DNA from: CAUZFZ01 sp963579025
Lineage (GTDB): Bacteria > Planctomycetota > Planctomycetia > Planctomycetales > Planctomycetaceae
Reading direction: 5' to 3'
NCBI GenBank assembly: GCA_963579025.1
Contig: CAUZFZ010000032.1
Span: 12,348 to 76,347, forward strand
Length of the DNA stretch: 64,000 bases
Shown here: piece after piece, positions 44,183-54,200 of the stretch
Layout: every line of letters begins with the position of its first letter
Position numbering within the stretch: the stretch's first letter is position 1
Notes under the pieces: generated by a model
The model's input: the letters and a program-made list of their open reading frames with translations, nothing else
Database searches by the model: none
Told to the model about the DNA's origin: nothing
Position numbers and translations under genes: made by a program

Positions 44183-47100
44183 ATGCGGACCAGCATTCCA
44201 GTCGTCGTATTGTTCTGTCTGACGTGCCTGCCAGTGTCTGCCTTCGAAGATGCGTCAAACGTCATCAAAACATCCGGTGGCACGATTCGTGTGCCCGAGG
44301 GTTTCACGATTGAACGGGCGGCTGCGTCGCCGGTGGTGCAGCATCCGATGATGGCCGGTTTCGATGATCGCGGGCGACTGTTTATCGCCGCGAGTTCCGG
44401 GCAGAACCTGCGAACTGCCGACCTCGAAAAAGAGCTGCCCAACTTCATTCGCATGATTGAAGACACGGACGCCGACGGCGTTTTCGATAAGAGCACGATC
44501 TTCGCCGACAAGATGACTCTACCGATGGGCGCGTTGTGGTTTCGCGGAGCTCTGTACGTCGCAGCGCCGCCGAACATCTGGCGACTGGAAGACACCGACA
44601 ACGATGGTGTGGCGGACAAACGCGAGGACCTGGTCGGGAAGTTCGGTTACTCGGGAAACGCGGCCAGCATTCATGGCCCGTTTCTCAGTCCGACGGGCCG
44701 ACTGTTCTGGTGCGATGGTCGGCACGGGCATGAGTTCCGCGACGAAGATGGCAAGGTCATCAGCCAGAAGCGCGGGTCCGGCATCTTCTCGATGAGACCC
44801 GACGGTTCCGACGCTCGCATGTTCTGCGGCGGCGGCATGGACAATCCCGTCGAGGTCGACTTTCTGCCAACTGGAGAGATCGTTGGCTCGGTCAACATCT
44901 TCTACACGCGGCCGCGCGTGGACTGTCTGGTGCACTGGCAGGAAGGTGGTGTGTATCCGCATCAGGAAGCCAGCATCGCCGAATTCAAACGCACGGGCGA
45001 TCTGCTGCCGTCAATGACCAACCTGGGCCACGTGGCTGTGTCCGGCATGTGCCGATACCGATCAACAACATTCGGTGACGGATACCAGGACAACCTGTTC
45101 ACGACGATCTTCAACACGCACAAAGTCCTGCGTTCTGTCGTCGAGCGGCACGGCGGCACATTCCGCACGCGTGAGGAGGAATTCCTTGTCAGCGACGATC
45201 CGGACCTGCATCCGACGGACATTCTGGAAGACGCCGACGGCAGCCTGCTGCTGATCGACACCGGCGGCTGGTTCCGCATCGGCTGCCCCACGTCGCAGAT
45301 CGCGAAGCCCGAGATTCACGGAGCGATTTACCGCATCCGCCGGGCCGGTGCTGCCACGAATGAGGATCCGCGTGGGCTTGAAATCGACTGGGACGGCCAG
45401 CCGCTTAAGAAGCTCATCAAACTGCTCGATGATCCCCGCCCGGTCGTCCAGGAACGTGCGATTGAGGCGGTTGCCCGCGCTGACCTCAATCCCCCGCGCC
45501 GCTCTCGATTCGGGAGATTGCCGTCCGGCCCGCGGCTCGATGACTTGACAGATACTCCGAGCGAAAACCTGGTTTGGGGACTGGCTCGGAGTCAAAGCCG
45601 CTACAGGCATTCGCTGCTGCAGCAACTGTTGCTTGACCGGCAGCAGCCCGAGTCGGTCAGGTTGGCGGCCATCGAGGGACTCGCCGCTGTTCCGAAACTG
45701 AAATTCGACGTTCGACACGGCACGCTGGGACGCGTTCTGAAAGAATTTCAACACGCGCCGTCAGCAGCATTGCGTCGGTCTCTGGCGCGACTGCTCGGAA
45801 ACGCGTATGACGGTGATGGCGTGCCTTTCGACAAACGAACGGCACCCGCATCGGACATCGATCTGACGACGTACCAGGCGGCACGGACGGTTTCAGTCAG
45901 TCTGTTGCAGCGTCTCGGGGACGACGTTCTCTATCCGGATGCTCAACCGACCGACCGCGCCACAGAACACGCGATCCTGTTCGCCGTGATTCGTATCGCG
46001 GCACGTGACGCCGTGCTGCCGCTGCTGTCCGACACGCATCCAGCCGTGCGGCGAGGCGCGCTCATCGCGCTGGATCAGATGGACGGCGGCGACCTCGAGC
46101 GTGATTCCGTGATCGGCCTGTTGAATACCACGGATGCAGAGTTGAAAGCAGCAACGCTCGATGTCATCTCACGGCGCAGTGGCTGGGCCGCTGAAACGAG
46201 TTCACTGATGCAGGAGTGGCTGACGCAGCAGGAACTGTCACTGGCCCAGTCTTCGCTGGCCCGGGATTTCCTGATCGCGCAGTCGGACGACGCGTCGGTT
46301 CAGTCGCTGATCGCCGACCTTCTGATTCGTCGGGAGTTGCCCCCCGCATCGAGCCTTCTGCTGCTGGAGGTGATCGGAGCATCCGGCCTCGCGGAGTTTC
46401 CCGCCGCGTGGAAGCCTGCCGTGAAGTTTGCGCTGGAGTCGAAAGAACTCGGGCAGCGCCGACAGGCCGTGTCGGTCGTCGGCGTGTTTGATCTGCCAGA
46501 CTTCGACGACCTGCTCATTGGGCTGGGCGAGAACGACGAGACTCCCAACGAGTTACGCATCGAAGCACTGTCCGCCGCGGCCCGGCGACGAGCTTCCGTG
46601 AGTGGCCGCGAAGTGGCATTCCTTGTCAGCCAACTGGAATCCGATGTGCCGCCATTGACGAGTGTCGCCGCCGCGCGGGCATTGGCAGTTGTGCCGACCG
46701 ACCGGGACCAGAAGTTATCGCTGGCTCAGCGAATCGATTCGGCAGGGCCACTGACGGTCGGCATTCTGCTGGGAGCATTTCGCGGTGATCTGGACACTGA
46801 GGTTTCCCGCACGCTTCTGACATCACTGCGGTCCAACAAGGCAGCAGCCGGACTTCGACGCGCGGACTTGAATACATTGATCGAAAGCTCGCCCGAGAGT
46901 GTTGACGACGACTGGCTCGTGTTCGCCGACTCACTTTCGTCTGGCAGCAATGAGACGGCATTGATGCAGCGATTGAATTCTCTGACCGCAGGCGACGTCA
47001 GCAGTGGTCGGGCCGTCTTTCTTTCAAAGACTGCAGCGTGCGCAAGCTGTCACACTGTGGCCGCACAGGGGGGGCGCATCGGACCGGACCTGACGAAGAT

Positions 47101-47407
47101 CGGAGCAATTCGCAACCAGCGTGATCTGCTGGAGGCGATGATGTTCCCCAGCGCCAGCTTCGCTCGCGGGTATCGCAGCCACACAGTTGTGACGACAAGC
47201 GGGCGTGTTCACTCGGGGCTGATCACACGGGAGACGACCGACTTCATCACCATGCGAAAAACGGATCTGACGGAAGTCCGCGTGCGACGTGACGATGTCG
47301 AGATACTGCGTGAAGCCGACAAGTCGGTGATGCCGGAAGGAATGCTGCTGAAGCTCAGCGAAAAAGACCTGAGCGATCTGCTGGCCTATCTGCAGAGTCT
47401 TAAGTAG
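44183..47407 (+). CDS. PVC-type propeller/HEAT/cytochrome c protein
   Basis: 1074-aa exported protein. A signal peptide (VVVLFCLTCLPVSAF) is followed by the planctomycete membrane-bound dehydrogenase propeller region (about 30-390: PEGFTIERAAASPVVQHPM, DTDNDGVADKREDL, HPTDILEDADGSLLLIDTGG). HEAT-like repeats fill about 400-930. A C-terminal cytochrome c domain has CASCHT near 953-958 and the axial Met region later (KSVMPEGMLL). These proteins are thought to oxidise sugars or alcohols in the periplasm and pass electrons to the heme; the substrate is unknown. SD-like GGAAAGG precedes the ATG. Confidence 0.88.
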   Translation: MRTSIPVVVLFCLTCLPVSAFEDASNVIKTSGGTIRVPEGFTIERAAASPVVQHPMMAGFDDRGRLFIAASSGQNLRTADLEKELPNFIRMIEDTDADGVFDKSTIFADKMTLPMGALWFRGALYVAAPPNIWRLEDTDNDGVADKREDLVGKFGYSGNAASIHGPFLSPTGRLFWCDGRHGHEFRDEDGKVISQKRGSGIFSMRPDGSDARMFCGGGMDNPVEVDFLPTGEIVGSVNIFYTRPRVDCLVHWQEGGVYPHQEASIAEFKRTGDLLPSMTNLGHVAVSGMCRYRSTTFGDGYQDNLFTTIFNTHKVLRSVVERHGGTFRTREEEFLVSDDPDLHPTDILEDADGSLLLIDTGGWFRIGCPTSQIAKPEIHGAIYRIRRAGAATNEDPRGLEIDWDGQPLKKLIKLLDDPRPVVQERAIEAVARADLNPPRRSRFGRLPSGPRLDDLTDTPSENLVWGLARSQSRYRHSLLQQLLLDRQQPESVRLAAIEGLAAVPKLKFDVRHGTLGRVLKEFQHAPSAALRRSLARLLGNAYDGDGVPFDKRTAPASDIDLTTYQAARTVSVSLLQRLGDDVLYPDAQPTDRATEHAILFAVIRIAARDAVLPLLSDTHPAVRRGALIALDQMDGGDLERDSVIGLLNTTDAELKAATLDVISRRSGWAAETSSLMQEWLTQQELSLAQSSLARDFLIAQSDDASVQSLIADLLIRRELPPASSLLLLEVIGASGLAEFPAAWKPAVKFALESKELGQRRQAVSVVGVFDLPDFDDLLIGLGENDETPNELRIEALSAAARRRASVSGREVAFLVSQLESDVPPLTSVAAARALAVVPTDRDQKLSLAQRIDSAGPLTVGILLGAFRGDLDTEVSRTLLTSLRSNKAAAGLRRADLNTLIESSPESVDDDWLVFADSLSSGSNETALMQRLNSLTAGDVSSGRAVFLSKTAACASCHTVAAQGGRIGPDLTKIGAIRNQRDLLEAMMFPSASFARGYRSHTVVTTSGRVHSGLITRETTDFITMRKTDLTEVRVRRDDVEILREADKSVMPEGMLLKLSEKDLSDLLAYLQSLK

Positions 47408-47432
47408 TTGGTCTGCAGCAATTCATGCATCC

Positions 47433-47503
47433 ATACAAGCCCGAAGCGCAGGCGAGTGAACAACTGGCCGGCGCGTTCACTCGCTTGCGCTTCGGGCTTG
47501 TAT
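47433..47503. repeat. ACAAGCCCGAAGCGC palindromic repeat
   Basis: Two 29-bp arms, 47433-47461 (ATACAAGCCCGAAGCGCAGG and on) and 47475-47503 (ends CTTCGGGCTTGTAT), pair with one mismatch around a 13-base loop. The wording is very common in planctomycete intergenic DNA and creates spurious short ORFs. It lies 25 bases after the dehydrogenase stop and could serve as its terminator. Confidence 0.9.
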
Positions 47504-47629
47504 TCTTAACGGTGACGATCCACCCCGGAAGAATGCGGTGGCACACAGAACCGACCCTTGCAGTTCGATTTGTCGATCGATACGACACGACGCTGACGAT
47601 TCACGGATGGCCGAACGAAGAGGATGTCG

Positions 47630-49408
47630 ATGCCCGCGAACTGGAAGTTTCCGCCCTACGACGAGTCCCTGGTTCGACAAATCTCCGCGGAACTGCGAGT
47701 TCCCGTCCTGATTGCACAGGTGCTGGCCGCCCGTGGCTTCCGGTCAGGTCCCGAGGCCACTGAGTTCCTCAGCGCCCGCCTGACGGACCTGCACGAACCC
47801 GATCTCTTGCCCGGTATCGCCGCCGCTGCGGATCGTGTTGTAGCCGCCGTACAGAACGATCGTCGCATCACGATTTACGGTGACTACGACGTCGATGGCG
47901 TCACGGCCACGTCGATCTTGTGGCAATGCCTGAAACTGCTGGGTGCCAAAGTTGACTACTACATCCCACACCGGCTCGAAGAGGGTTACGGACTGAACTG
48001 TGACGCGCTGCGGCAGCTTCACGAAGAAGACGCATCGCGGATTGTCATCTCAGTCGATTGCGGCATCACGAGTGTACGCGAGGCCGCTCTGGCTAAAGAG
48101 CTGGGACTCGAACTGATCATCACGGATCACCACAACTTTGCGGACGAGATTCCCGACGCGGCGGTCGTCTGCCATCCGCGTCTGCCTGGCTCCGAATATC
48201 CATTCGGTGAACTCTGCGGCGCCGGCGTAGCATTCAAACTGGCGTGGTCCATCTGTCAGCGCATGGGCGATGGGAAAAAAGCGTCGCCAAAAATGCGGGA
48301 ATTCCTGCTGAGCGCTGTCGGCCTGGCCGCGCTCGGTACGATTGCCGACGTCGTTCCTTTGCGGGACGAGAACCGCGTTCTAGTGCGATACGGACTGGCG
48401 GGACTCGTCGAACGTTCGAGTCTCGGACTCCGCTCCCTGATGCGGATTGCCGGGTTGGCGGATCGGAAGGTACTCACATCAGAAGACATCGGCTTTGCCA
48501 TCGCGCCGCGCATCAACGCGGCTGGACGACTGGGACAGGCGCGTCTGGCCGTCGAACTGCTCACCACGGACGACACCAAGCGAGCAACCGAGTTGGCGGA
48601 CTACCTTGAAAAGCTCAACAAGGACCGCCGCACAGTCGAGCGACGCATCCTGAAACAGGCGAAGGAACTGGTGGAAGAGCATCCGGAATGGGCGGATCAG
48701 CCGGCCCTGGTACTGGCTCATGCGGACTGGCATCCTGGCGTCATTGGCATCGTCGCTAATCGCGTGGCCGAAAAATACGAGCGGCCGGCCATTCTGATCT
48801 CGCTGCACCGCGCCGGTGAACCCGGTCAGGGTTCGGGGCGGTCGTTCGCCGGTTTCGATCTGCACAGTGGCATGGCCGCTGCTCGCGAGCATTTGGTGAC
48901 CTTTGGCGGCCATCATGCGGCGGCCGGCTTGAAGATCGAACGGGAGCGGATCGATGATTTTCGTGAAGCGTTCTGTGCGTACGTGAAAGAGAATCATGAT
49001 GTCGATCCAGACGCGGTCGCGCGTCGCATTGACGCGGAGGTTCGATTGGCAGACCTGACGCATCGGGCGGTGACAGAGCTGGAGAAGCTGGGTCCGTTCG
49101 GCGCCGGAAATCCACGTCCCATCTTCGCCGCGTCACGATGCGAGGTCGTCGGCAAGCCGAAGAAGATGGGTGAAGGCGAGCGGCATCTGGACCTGCGTGT
49201 CCGGCATTACGGAACGAGTATGCGGGCGATTGCTTTCGGCCAGGGTGAGTGGGCCGACGAGATTGCACAGGCCGACAGTCCAATCTCGATCTGCTTTGCT
49301 CCGAACATCAACCGCTTTCGCGGTCGGGAAAACGTCGAGATGCAGCTCATTGACTGGCAGCCCGCACAGCCCCAAAGCGAAGTCCCGGCAGGTCCGGCAG
49401 TTGCGTGA
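47630..49408 (+). CDS. recJ: Single-stranded-DNA-specific exonuclease RecJ
   Basis: 592-aa DHH-family 5'-3' exonuclease of recombination and mismatch repair. Seen are ITIYGDYDVDGVTATSILW (motif I), VISVDCGITS, LIITDHHNF (DHH), FGGHHAAAGLKIE (DHHA1 domain) and a C-terminal OB-like part with LGPFGAGNPRPIF. Two ATGs are possible, 47624 and 47630; the second leaves a proper gap to AAGAGG and is preferred. Convergent with hemG after 9 bases. Confidence 0.95.
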   Translation: MPANWKFPPYDESLVRQISAELRVPVLIAQVLAARGFRSGPEATEFLSARLTDLHEPDLLPGIAAAADRVVAAVQNDRRITIYGDYDVDGVTATSILWQCLKLLGAKVDYYIPHRLEEGYGLNCDALRQLHEEDASRIVISVDCGITSVREAALAKELGLELIITDHHNFADEIPDAAVVCHPRLPGSEYPFGELCGAGVAFKLAWSICQRMGDGKKASPKMREFLLSAVGLAALGTIADVVPLRDENRVLVRYGLAGLVERSSLGLRSLMRIAGLADRKVLTSEDIGFAIAPRINAAGRLGQARLAVELLTTDDTKRATELADYLEKLNKDRRTVERRILKQAKELVEEHPEWADQPALVLAHADWHPGVIGIVANRVAEKYERPAILISLHRAGEPGQGSGRSFAGFDLHSGMAAAREHLVTFGGHHAAAGLKIERERIDDFREAFCAYVKENHDVDPDAVARRIDAEVRLADLTHRAVTELEKLGPFGAGNPRPIFAASRCEVVGKPKKMGEGERHLDLRVRHYGTSMRAIAFGQGEWADEIAQADSPISICFAPNINRFRGRENVEMQLIDWQPAQPQSEVPAGPAVA

Positions 49409-49417
49409 TCTGATCGA

Positions 49418-50884
49418 TCATGGGCGCAGAATCCGTTCGGCGGCGGCCTCTCCGCTCTTGATGCAGTCCGGAATGCCGACTCCGGTAAATGCGTTGCCGG
49501 CCAGTTCGAGCTGTGGAATGCGGGCGGCGACAGAGTCGATTTCGGCAACACGCTCGCAGTGGCCGATGTGGTATTGCGGCATCGCGTTCGGGTAGCGGCA
49601 GACGCGCGCGAAGTCCGGCTCGCCGCGCACGCCGAGGATCGATCCGAGTTCCTCGCGAACGATCGCGAGAATTTCGTCGTCGGTACGATCGAGCAGCTCC
49701 GGCTGCATGGCTCCGCCGACAAACGTTCGCAGCAGGATATGTCCCTCGGGTGCCCTGCCGGGGAACTTGCGACTGGTAAACGAGACCGCCAGCAGTCGGC
49801 GACGTTCGATTTCCGGAATCACGAGGCCGAATGCATCGAGCGGGTGTTCGATGTCATCCAGTCGGTGCCCACTGACGACAATGGCCGTCGACGCGTAGTT
49901 AATCTGACGGAGTAGATTCACCAGTTGTGCGATCTCTGTGGACGACGCCATGGAAGTCCCCGCGTTGAGAATATCCGCAGCTCGCGGAGCCCGATTGGCG
50001 AGCAGCACGCGATCGAAGATGTCGCTTGTGCCGTCGGAGGCGACGACCGTTGCCGTGCCGTCGTCGTTCACGCCGACACTGCTTACCCCAGTCCCCAGTC
50101 GCAAGTCACACTCGGAGGCGATGACAGACTGCAGCCGTTCGAACAGCACCGACAACCCGTCCCGCAAAGTTGTGAACAGGCCGTATCGCGCACCGCTGCC
50201 TTCAAACTCGGGTTCCTTTGAGTCAGTTGCGGCCTGCCGCCGTGATCCGAGAATCAGACTGCGATGCTGAGCTTCCATGTCGATGAAGCGAGACATCGTG
50301 GCCTTCAGGCTGAGCTTCTCGGGATCGGCCGTGTAGATGCCGCCAACCAGCGGTTGAATCAACCGGTCCAGTGCCTCTGTTCCGAACCGGCGGCGGACGA
50401 AACTGGCCAGCGATTCGTCGTCGTCTCCGTGTCGTCGCGGCAGCAGCAGTTCCATACCCATTCGCAGTTTTCCCAGCGGAGAGAAGATCGGCGAGGTGAG
50501 CACGGGCCAGATCTTCGCGGGGCTGAGCAGCATGAAACCGTCCGGCACGCGCACGGGGCGGCCCTTGCGCAAGACCAGAGAACCACGATGCGTCGTGTCG
50601 GTCGGGATCAGTTGGTCGGACAGGCCCAGACGCTCGCACAACTGAATGGCGGCCGGCTGGTTCGTGATGAACATGTCCGGCCCGGATTCGACGAGGTACT
50701 CGCCAATACGAAGTGTCTCTGCCACGCCGCCCAGTCGGTCGGCCGCTTCGTAGAGGGCCAGATGCAGCGGACGGTCGGTTTTGCGGGCCAGTTCAATCAG
50801 TCGATGCGCAGCGGCCAGTCCTGTAATGCCGCCGCCAATGACGGCGACCCGCAGCGGAGTTCGTGAGACGGAGTCGTCAGACAT
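49418..50884 (-). CDS. hemG: Protoporphyrinogen/coproporphyrinogen oxidase
   Basis: 488-aa FAD enzyme of heme synthesis (HemG/HemY oxygen-dependent type). The dinucleotide motif is AVIGGGITGLAAAHRL, then LYEAADRLGGVAETL and the ESGPDMFITNQPA segment. LIQPLVGGIYTADPEKLSLKA is the family hallmark, and LAGNAFTGVGIPDCIKSGE is the C-terminal FAD-binding end. It can act on protoporphyrinogen IX or coproporphyrinogen III; sequence alone does not decide. Complete. Confidence 0.92.
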   Translation of the reverse strand: MSDDSVSRTPLRVAVIGGGITGLAAAHRLIELARKTDRPLHLALYEAADRLGGVAETLRIGEYLVESGPDMFITNQPAAIQLCERLGLSDQLIPTDTTHRGSLVLRKGRPVRVPDGFMLLSPAKIWPVLTSPIFSPLGKLRMGMELLLPRRHGDDDESLASFVRRRFGTEALDRLIQPLVGGIYTADPEKLSLKATMSRFIDMEAQHRSLILGSRRQAATDSKEPEFEGSGARYGLFTTLRDGLSVLFERLQSVIASECDLRLGTGVSSVGVNDDGTATVVASDGTSDIFDRVLLANRAPRAADILNAGTSMASSTEIAQLVNLLRQINYASTAIVVSGHRLDDIEHPLDAFGLVIPEIERRRLLAVSFTSRKFPGRAPEGHILLRTFVGGAMQPELLDRTDDEILAIVREELGSILGVRGEPDFARVCRYPNAMPQYHIGHCERVAEIDSVAARIPQLELAGNAFTGVGIPDCIKSGEAAAERILRP

Positions 50885-51196
50885 AGTCGATGTCCCGGAA
50901 AGGCGGGACTATTCCTGTAAACACGATTCGAGCGTTCTGAAGTCGGTGGATCGAGCGAAGTATGGTCGCCGGGGAGGGATTCTTTCGAAAGCGAGGGACA
51001 GCTCCGGTGTGTCAGGGACATGTACCATGACACCGACACGCTCCAAGACAAGCTCTCGGGGCGGAGACCAACCTTCGCAGTCTCGTAGACACGCGAACTC
51101 AGCAGTCGACTGGAACACTCCCAGTATCCGTTTGCAGGGGCCGAGTGCCGTCGACGCTGGACCAATGGCACTCGATTTGATGCACCCGGGTGGGCG
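50885..51196. other. Intergenic region downstream of the RTX protein and upstream of hemG
   Basis: 312 bases without a convincing frame or repeat family. It should hold the hemG promoter. Frames at 50781-51200 (plus) and 50797-51171 (minus) show no family-like sequence. Confidence 0.5.
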
Positions 51197-51228
51197 GTGA
51201 GTCCCGAACGTCCTCACTCGGGACTCAC
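51197..51228 (-). terminator. Hairpin after the RTX metalloprotease gene
   Basis: GTGAGTCCCGA (51197-51207) pairs perfectly with TCGGGACTCAC (51218-51228) around a 10-base loop, one base from the stop codon. There is no T run, so it may protect the mRNA end rather than act as an intrinsic terminator. Confidence 0.65.
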
Positions 51229-51229
51229 A

Positions 51230-54200
51230 TCAGAAGCCGTTCAGCTCGGCCAGAGCCTGCAGCACGGACATTTGCACCATCAGGTTCTGATCGTCGGTTT
51301 CGCCGGCTTCCAGATCCTGCGGTGCCTGACCGCCCTCGCCACTGTTGAACTTGTCGGTCGAGCCATTGCCACGCAGCGTATCCGCTCCGTCGCCGCCGAA
51401 TATCTGATCGACCGAACCGCCGCCGATCAGTGTGTCGTTGCCGTCACTGCCCAGCAGAGTGTCACGTCCGGACATTCCGTTGACCGAGTCGTTGCCGTCT
51501 CCGGCATCCACAATATCGGCTCCGTTGCCAGCGTCGATCGTGTCGTTGCCGTCGCCGCCATCGATCACATCATTGCCACCATCGCCCAGGATGCTGTCGT
51601 CACCGTCGCCGCCCTTGACCAGGTCCGCACCAGACTGGCCGCGAATGGTGTCATCGCCCGTGCCGCCATCGAGTGAGTCGTTCCCCGATCCACCGAGCAC
51701 GCGATCATTGTCCGGTCCACCCTCGACCAGATCGTTGCCACTGCTACCGTTCAGTGTGTCGTTACCAAAGCCGCCGTCGAGCGTATCAGAGCCATTCTGA
51801 CCGTCGATGTTGTCGTTGCCGAATCCGCCGTCTGCACTGTCATCCCCATCGCCACCGTTAAGCGTGTCGTTGTCGAGGTTTCCGAACAGTGTGTCGTTAC
51901 CGGCGTCACCGTTGAGCACGTCGAGCCCCGTTCCCCCGTCAAGACTGTCGGCCCCATCGCCGCCATTCAGCAGGTCGTTTCCAGCATCTCCGAAAATGTC
52001 GTCTCCATCGCGACTACCGGTGATGGTGTCATCGTCATCACCACCGCGCAGTTCCAGGAAGACCCGGCCGATCTGGGAATTGGCCGCCGTGATCGTGTCG
52101 TTGCCGGCCTGGCCGTCGATCAACAGGAACTGTGGCCGAACCTGAGAAATCGAATTGACGGTGATCATGTCGGCACCGCCGCCGCCCAGGATCGTGACTT
52201 CACCCACGGTCTGGCTGGTCGTGATGGATGCACTGCCTTCGGAGACACGCAGCACTGTATTGTCGCCAGAGACCACACTGTCGACGACGAACGTATTGGC
52301 CGCGCTCGATCCCTGGACGAGCAGACTCTGAGTCCCCAGAGACTCAGCGATGGTATCTACTCCGTTACCACTTCCGTTCCAGATGACCAGGTCGTCGCCA
52401 GTACTACCATTAATGACGTCGTCGCCACCCTGCCCGTTGATCGTGTCGTTGCCAGAGCCCGCGTCAATCGTGTCATTGCCGCTGCCACCGTCTATGGAGT
52501 CGTCGCCGGCAAATGCCTGAATCGAGTCGTTACCAGCAGAACCGTCAATTGTGTCTGGGCCGTTACTGCCGAGGATCATGTCCCGACCCGTTCCGCCTTC
52601 GAGCGTGTCCCCTGTCGTGTCATCAACAAGGCCGGTTGGCGGTGAGGGGGGCGTTGCCGCAGTCGTCGAGAAATCAAGCTGATACATCTGGACGTCGTCG
52701 ATGCTGCCAGTGATTTGAACAAAATAGGTTCCCTCTGAAGGTAGCGATATTCCCATCAGACTTTCGGCACCACCAGTGCCGGCCACATTCGAGCTTCCGA
52801 GTACTGTCGTGCCGTCGGAGTCCAGGAATTCAAGCGTGAGGTCGTTCAAGATAGACGTGTCAAACGCCACGGGTGGTGGTGTGGCGGGGGGCGGCTGTGC
52901 TCCTTCCAGATAGGTCGGTCCAACCGGTGTCAGGGAAATGTCCACAATTGCTCCCGCAGGCAATGTGACTGCGTAGACATCGGTGTCCGACGTGCCATCA
53001 ACACTCACGAAATTGACCTCGGCGAAGTCAACGGTCGTATCAAGGCCATCCGTGCCGATAGTCAGACTTTGTCCGAAGCCAACTCCGCCAAGTGACGTAG
53101 CTGTAGCCGCAGTATCGTTGCCCGTGGCTGTCTCGTTGACGTCGCCATACTGGCGATGCACACCGAGAATGTCATCGAACTGCGGACCGTCGAACGCGAA
53201 CGTGATGGTCGGTTCCATCAGTTTGGTTTGATCGACCGGTAACACATGGGAGAACCCGATTCCGTGGCCCAGTTCATGCGAGACAGTGTTTCGCAGACCA
53301 CGTGAATTCATGGTCGTGTTGTTGAAGAACCCGGTTCCGGCCGTATCGAGTGCCATGTCTCCATGATTCGGAAAGAAGTTGCAGCCGATTGTCGGGGCAG
53401 GAATGTCATGTCCCACAATGCGGATGTCCGGGCGAGTGCCCAGAATCCCAACATTGGCGCCGGAAATGGCAATGCCGTCATCGTTGGGTTCGAACTCGAA
53501 GTCCAGGCCGGAGATTTCTTCGAAACGATCAAAGACGCTCTGGAAGAGTGCGAACCATGTCCGGTTTGTGACGTCGGGGCCGCTTGCGGTCTCATTATAG
53601 ATGTTGTCCAGAGTCACAATGAGATTACTCGTCTGATTGGCAGCGGCACCGCAGCCGGCCTGCGTCGTCGTTCCCTCGGGCACGATGCCCCAGGTCAGTA
53701 TGGTCGCATCACCCTGCCCCAGTCCTCCACCGTCAGTGGCGGTTGTGGTCCAGCGATTCGACGCCCGGAAGGGCTGCCCCGTTTGATCGATCTCGTCATC
53801 CCCGTCATGAGAATGGTCAGCCGGGATTCCAGCCAGGTGGTCGTGATCGTCCAGAAGATGATCATCGTGAACATGGTCAACGTGGGCATGGTTGTCCGGA
53901 ATATCGTCCTCATGGTCGTGGTCGTCCGGGATGTCATCATGGGGATTGTGAGGAGTGACAAGGTACTCGGCTGGGATCGTACGCACTTGTCCCGTTGCCA
54001 CCGCTTCGTCGAGCTGTATCGGACCGGCAACAGACTGATTGGAATTCGAGATCAGTGGACCCGATCCCGGAAAGCCGATGGGAACCACGACGTCGTTGTC
54101 AACGATCGTTGCCGTGGCCCGCGTCGTGCCAATCAGAGCCGTCGTTGTGCTGGAGAGCAGCAGGTCGAATGTTTCATCGCCTTCCACGACCACATCATCA

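Noticed and set aside
47400..47588. Short minus-strand ORF with SPKRKRVNAPASCSLACASG wording
   Set aside because: This is the translation of the ACAAGCCCGAAGCGC repeat, a well-known source of false ORFs in planctomycetes.
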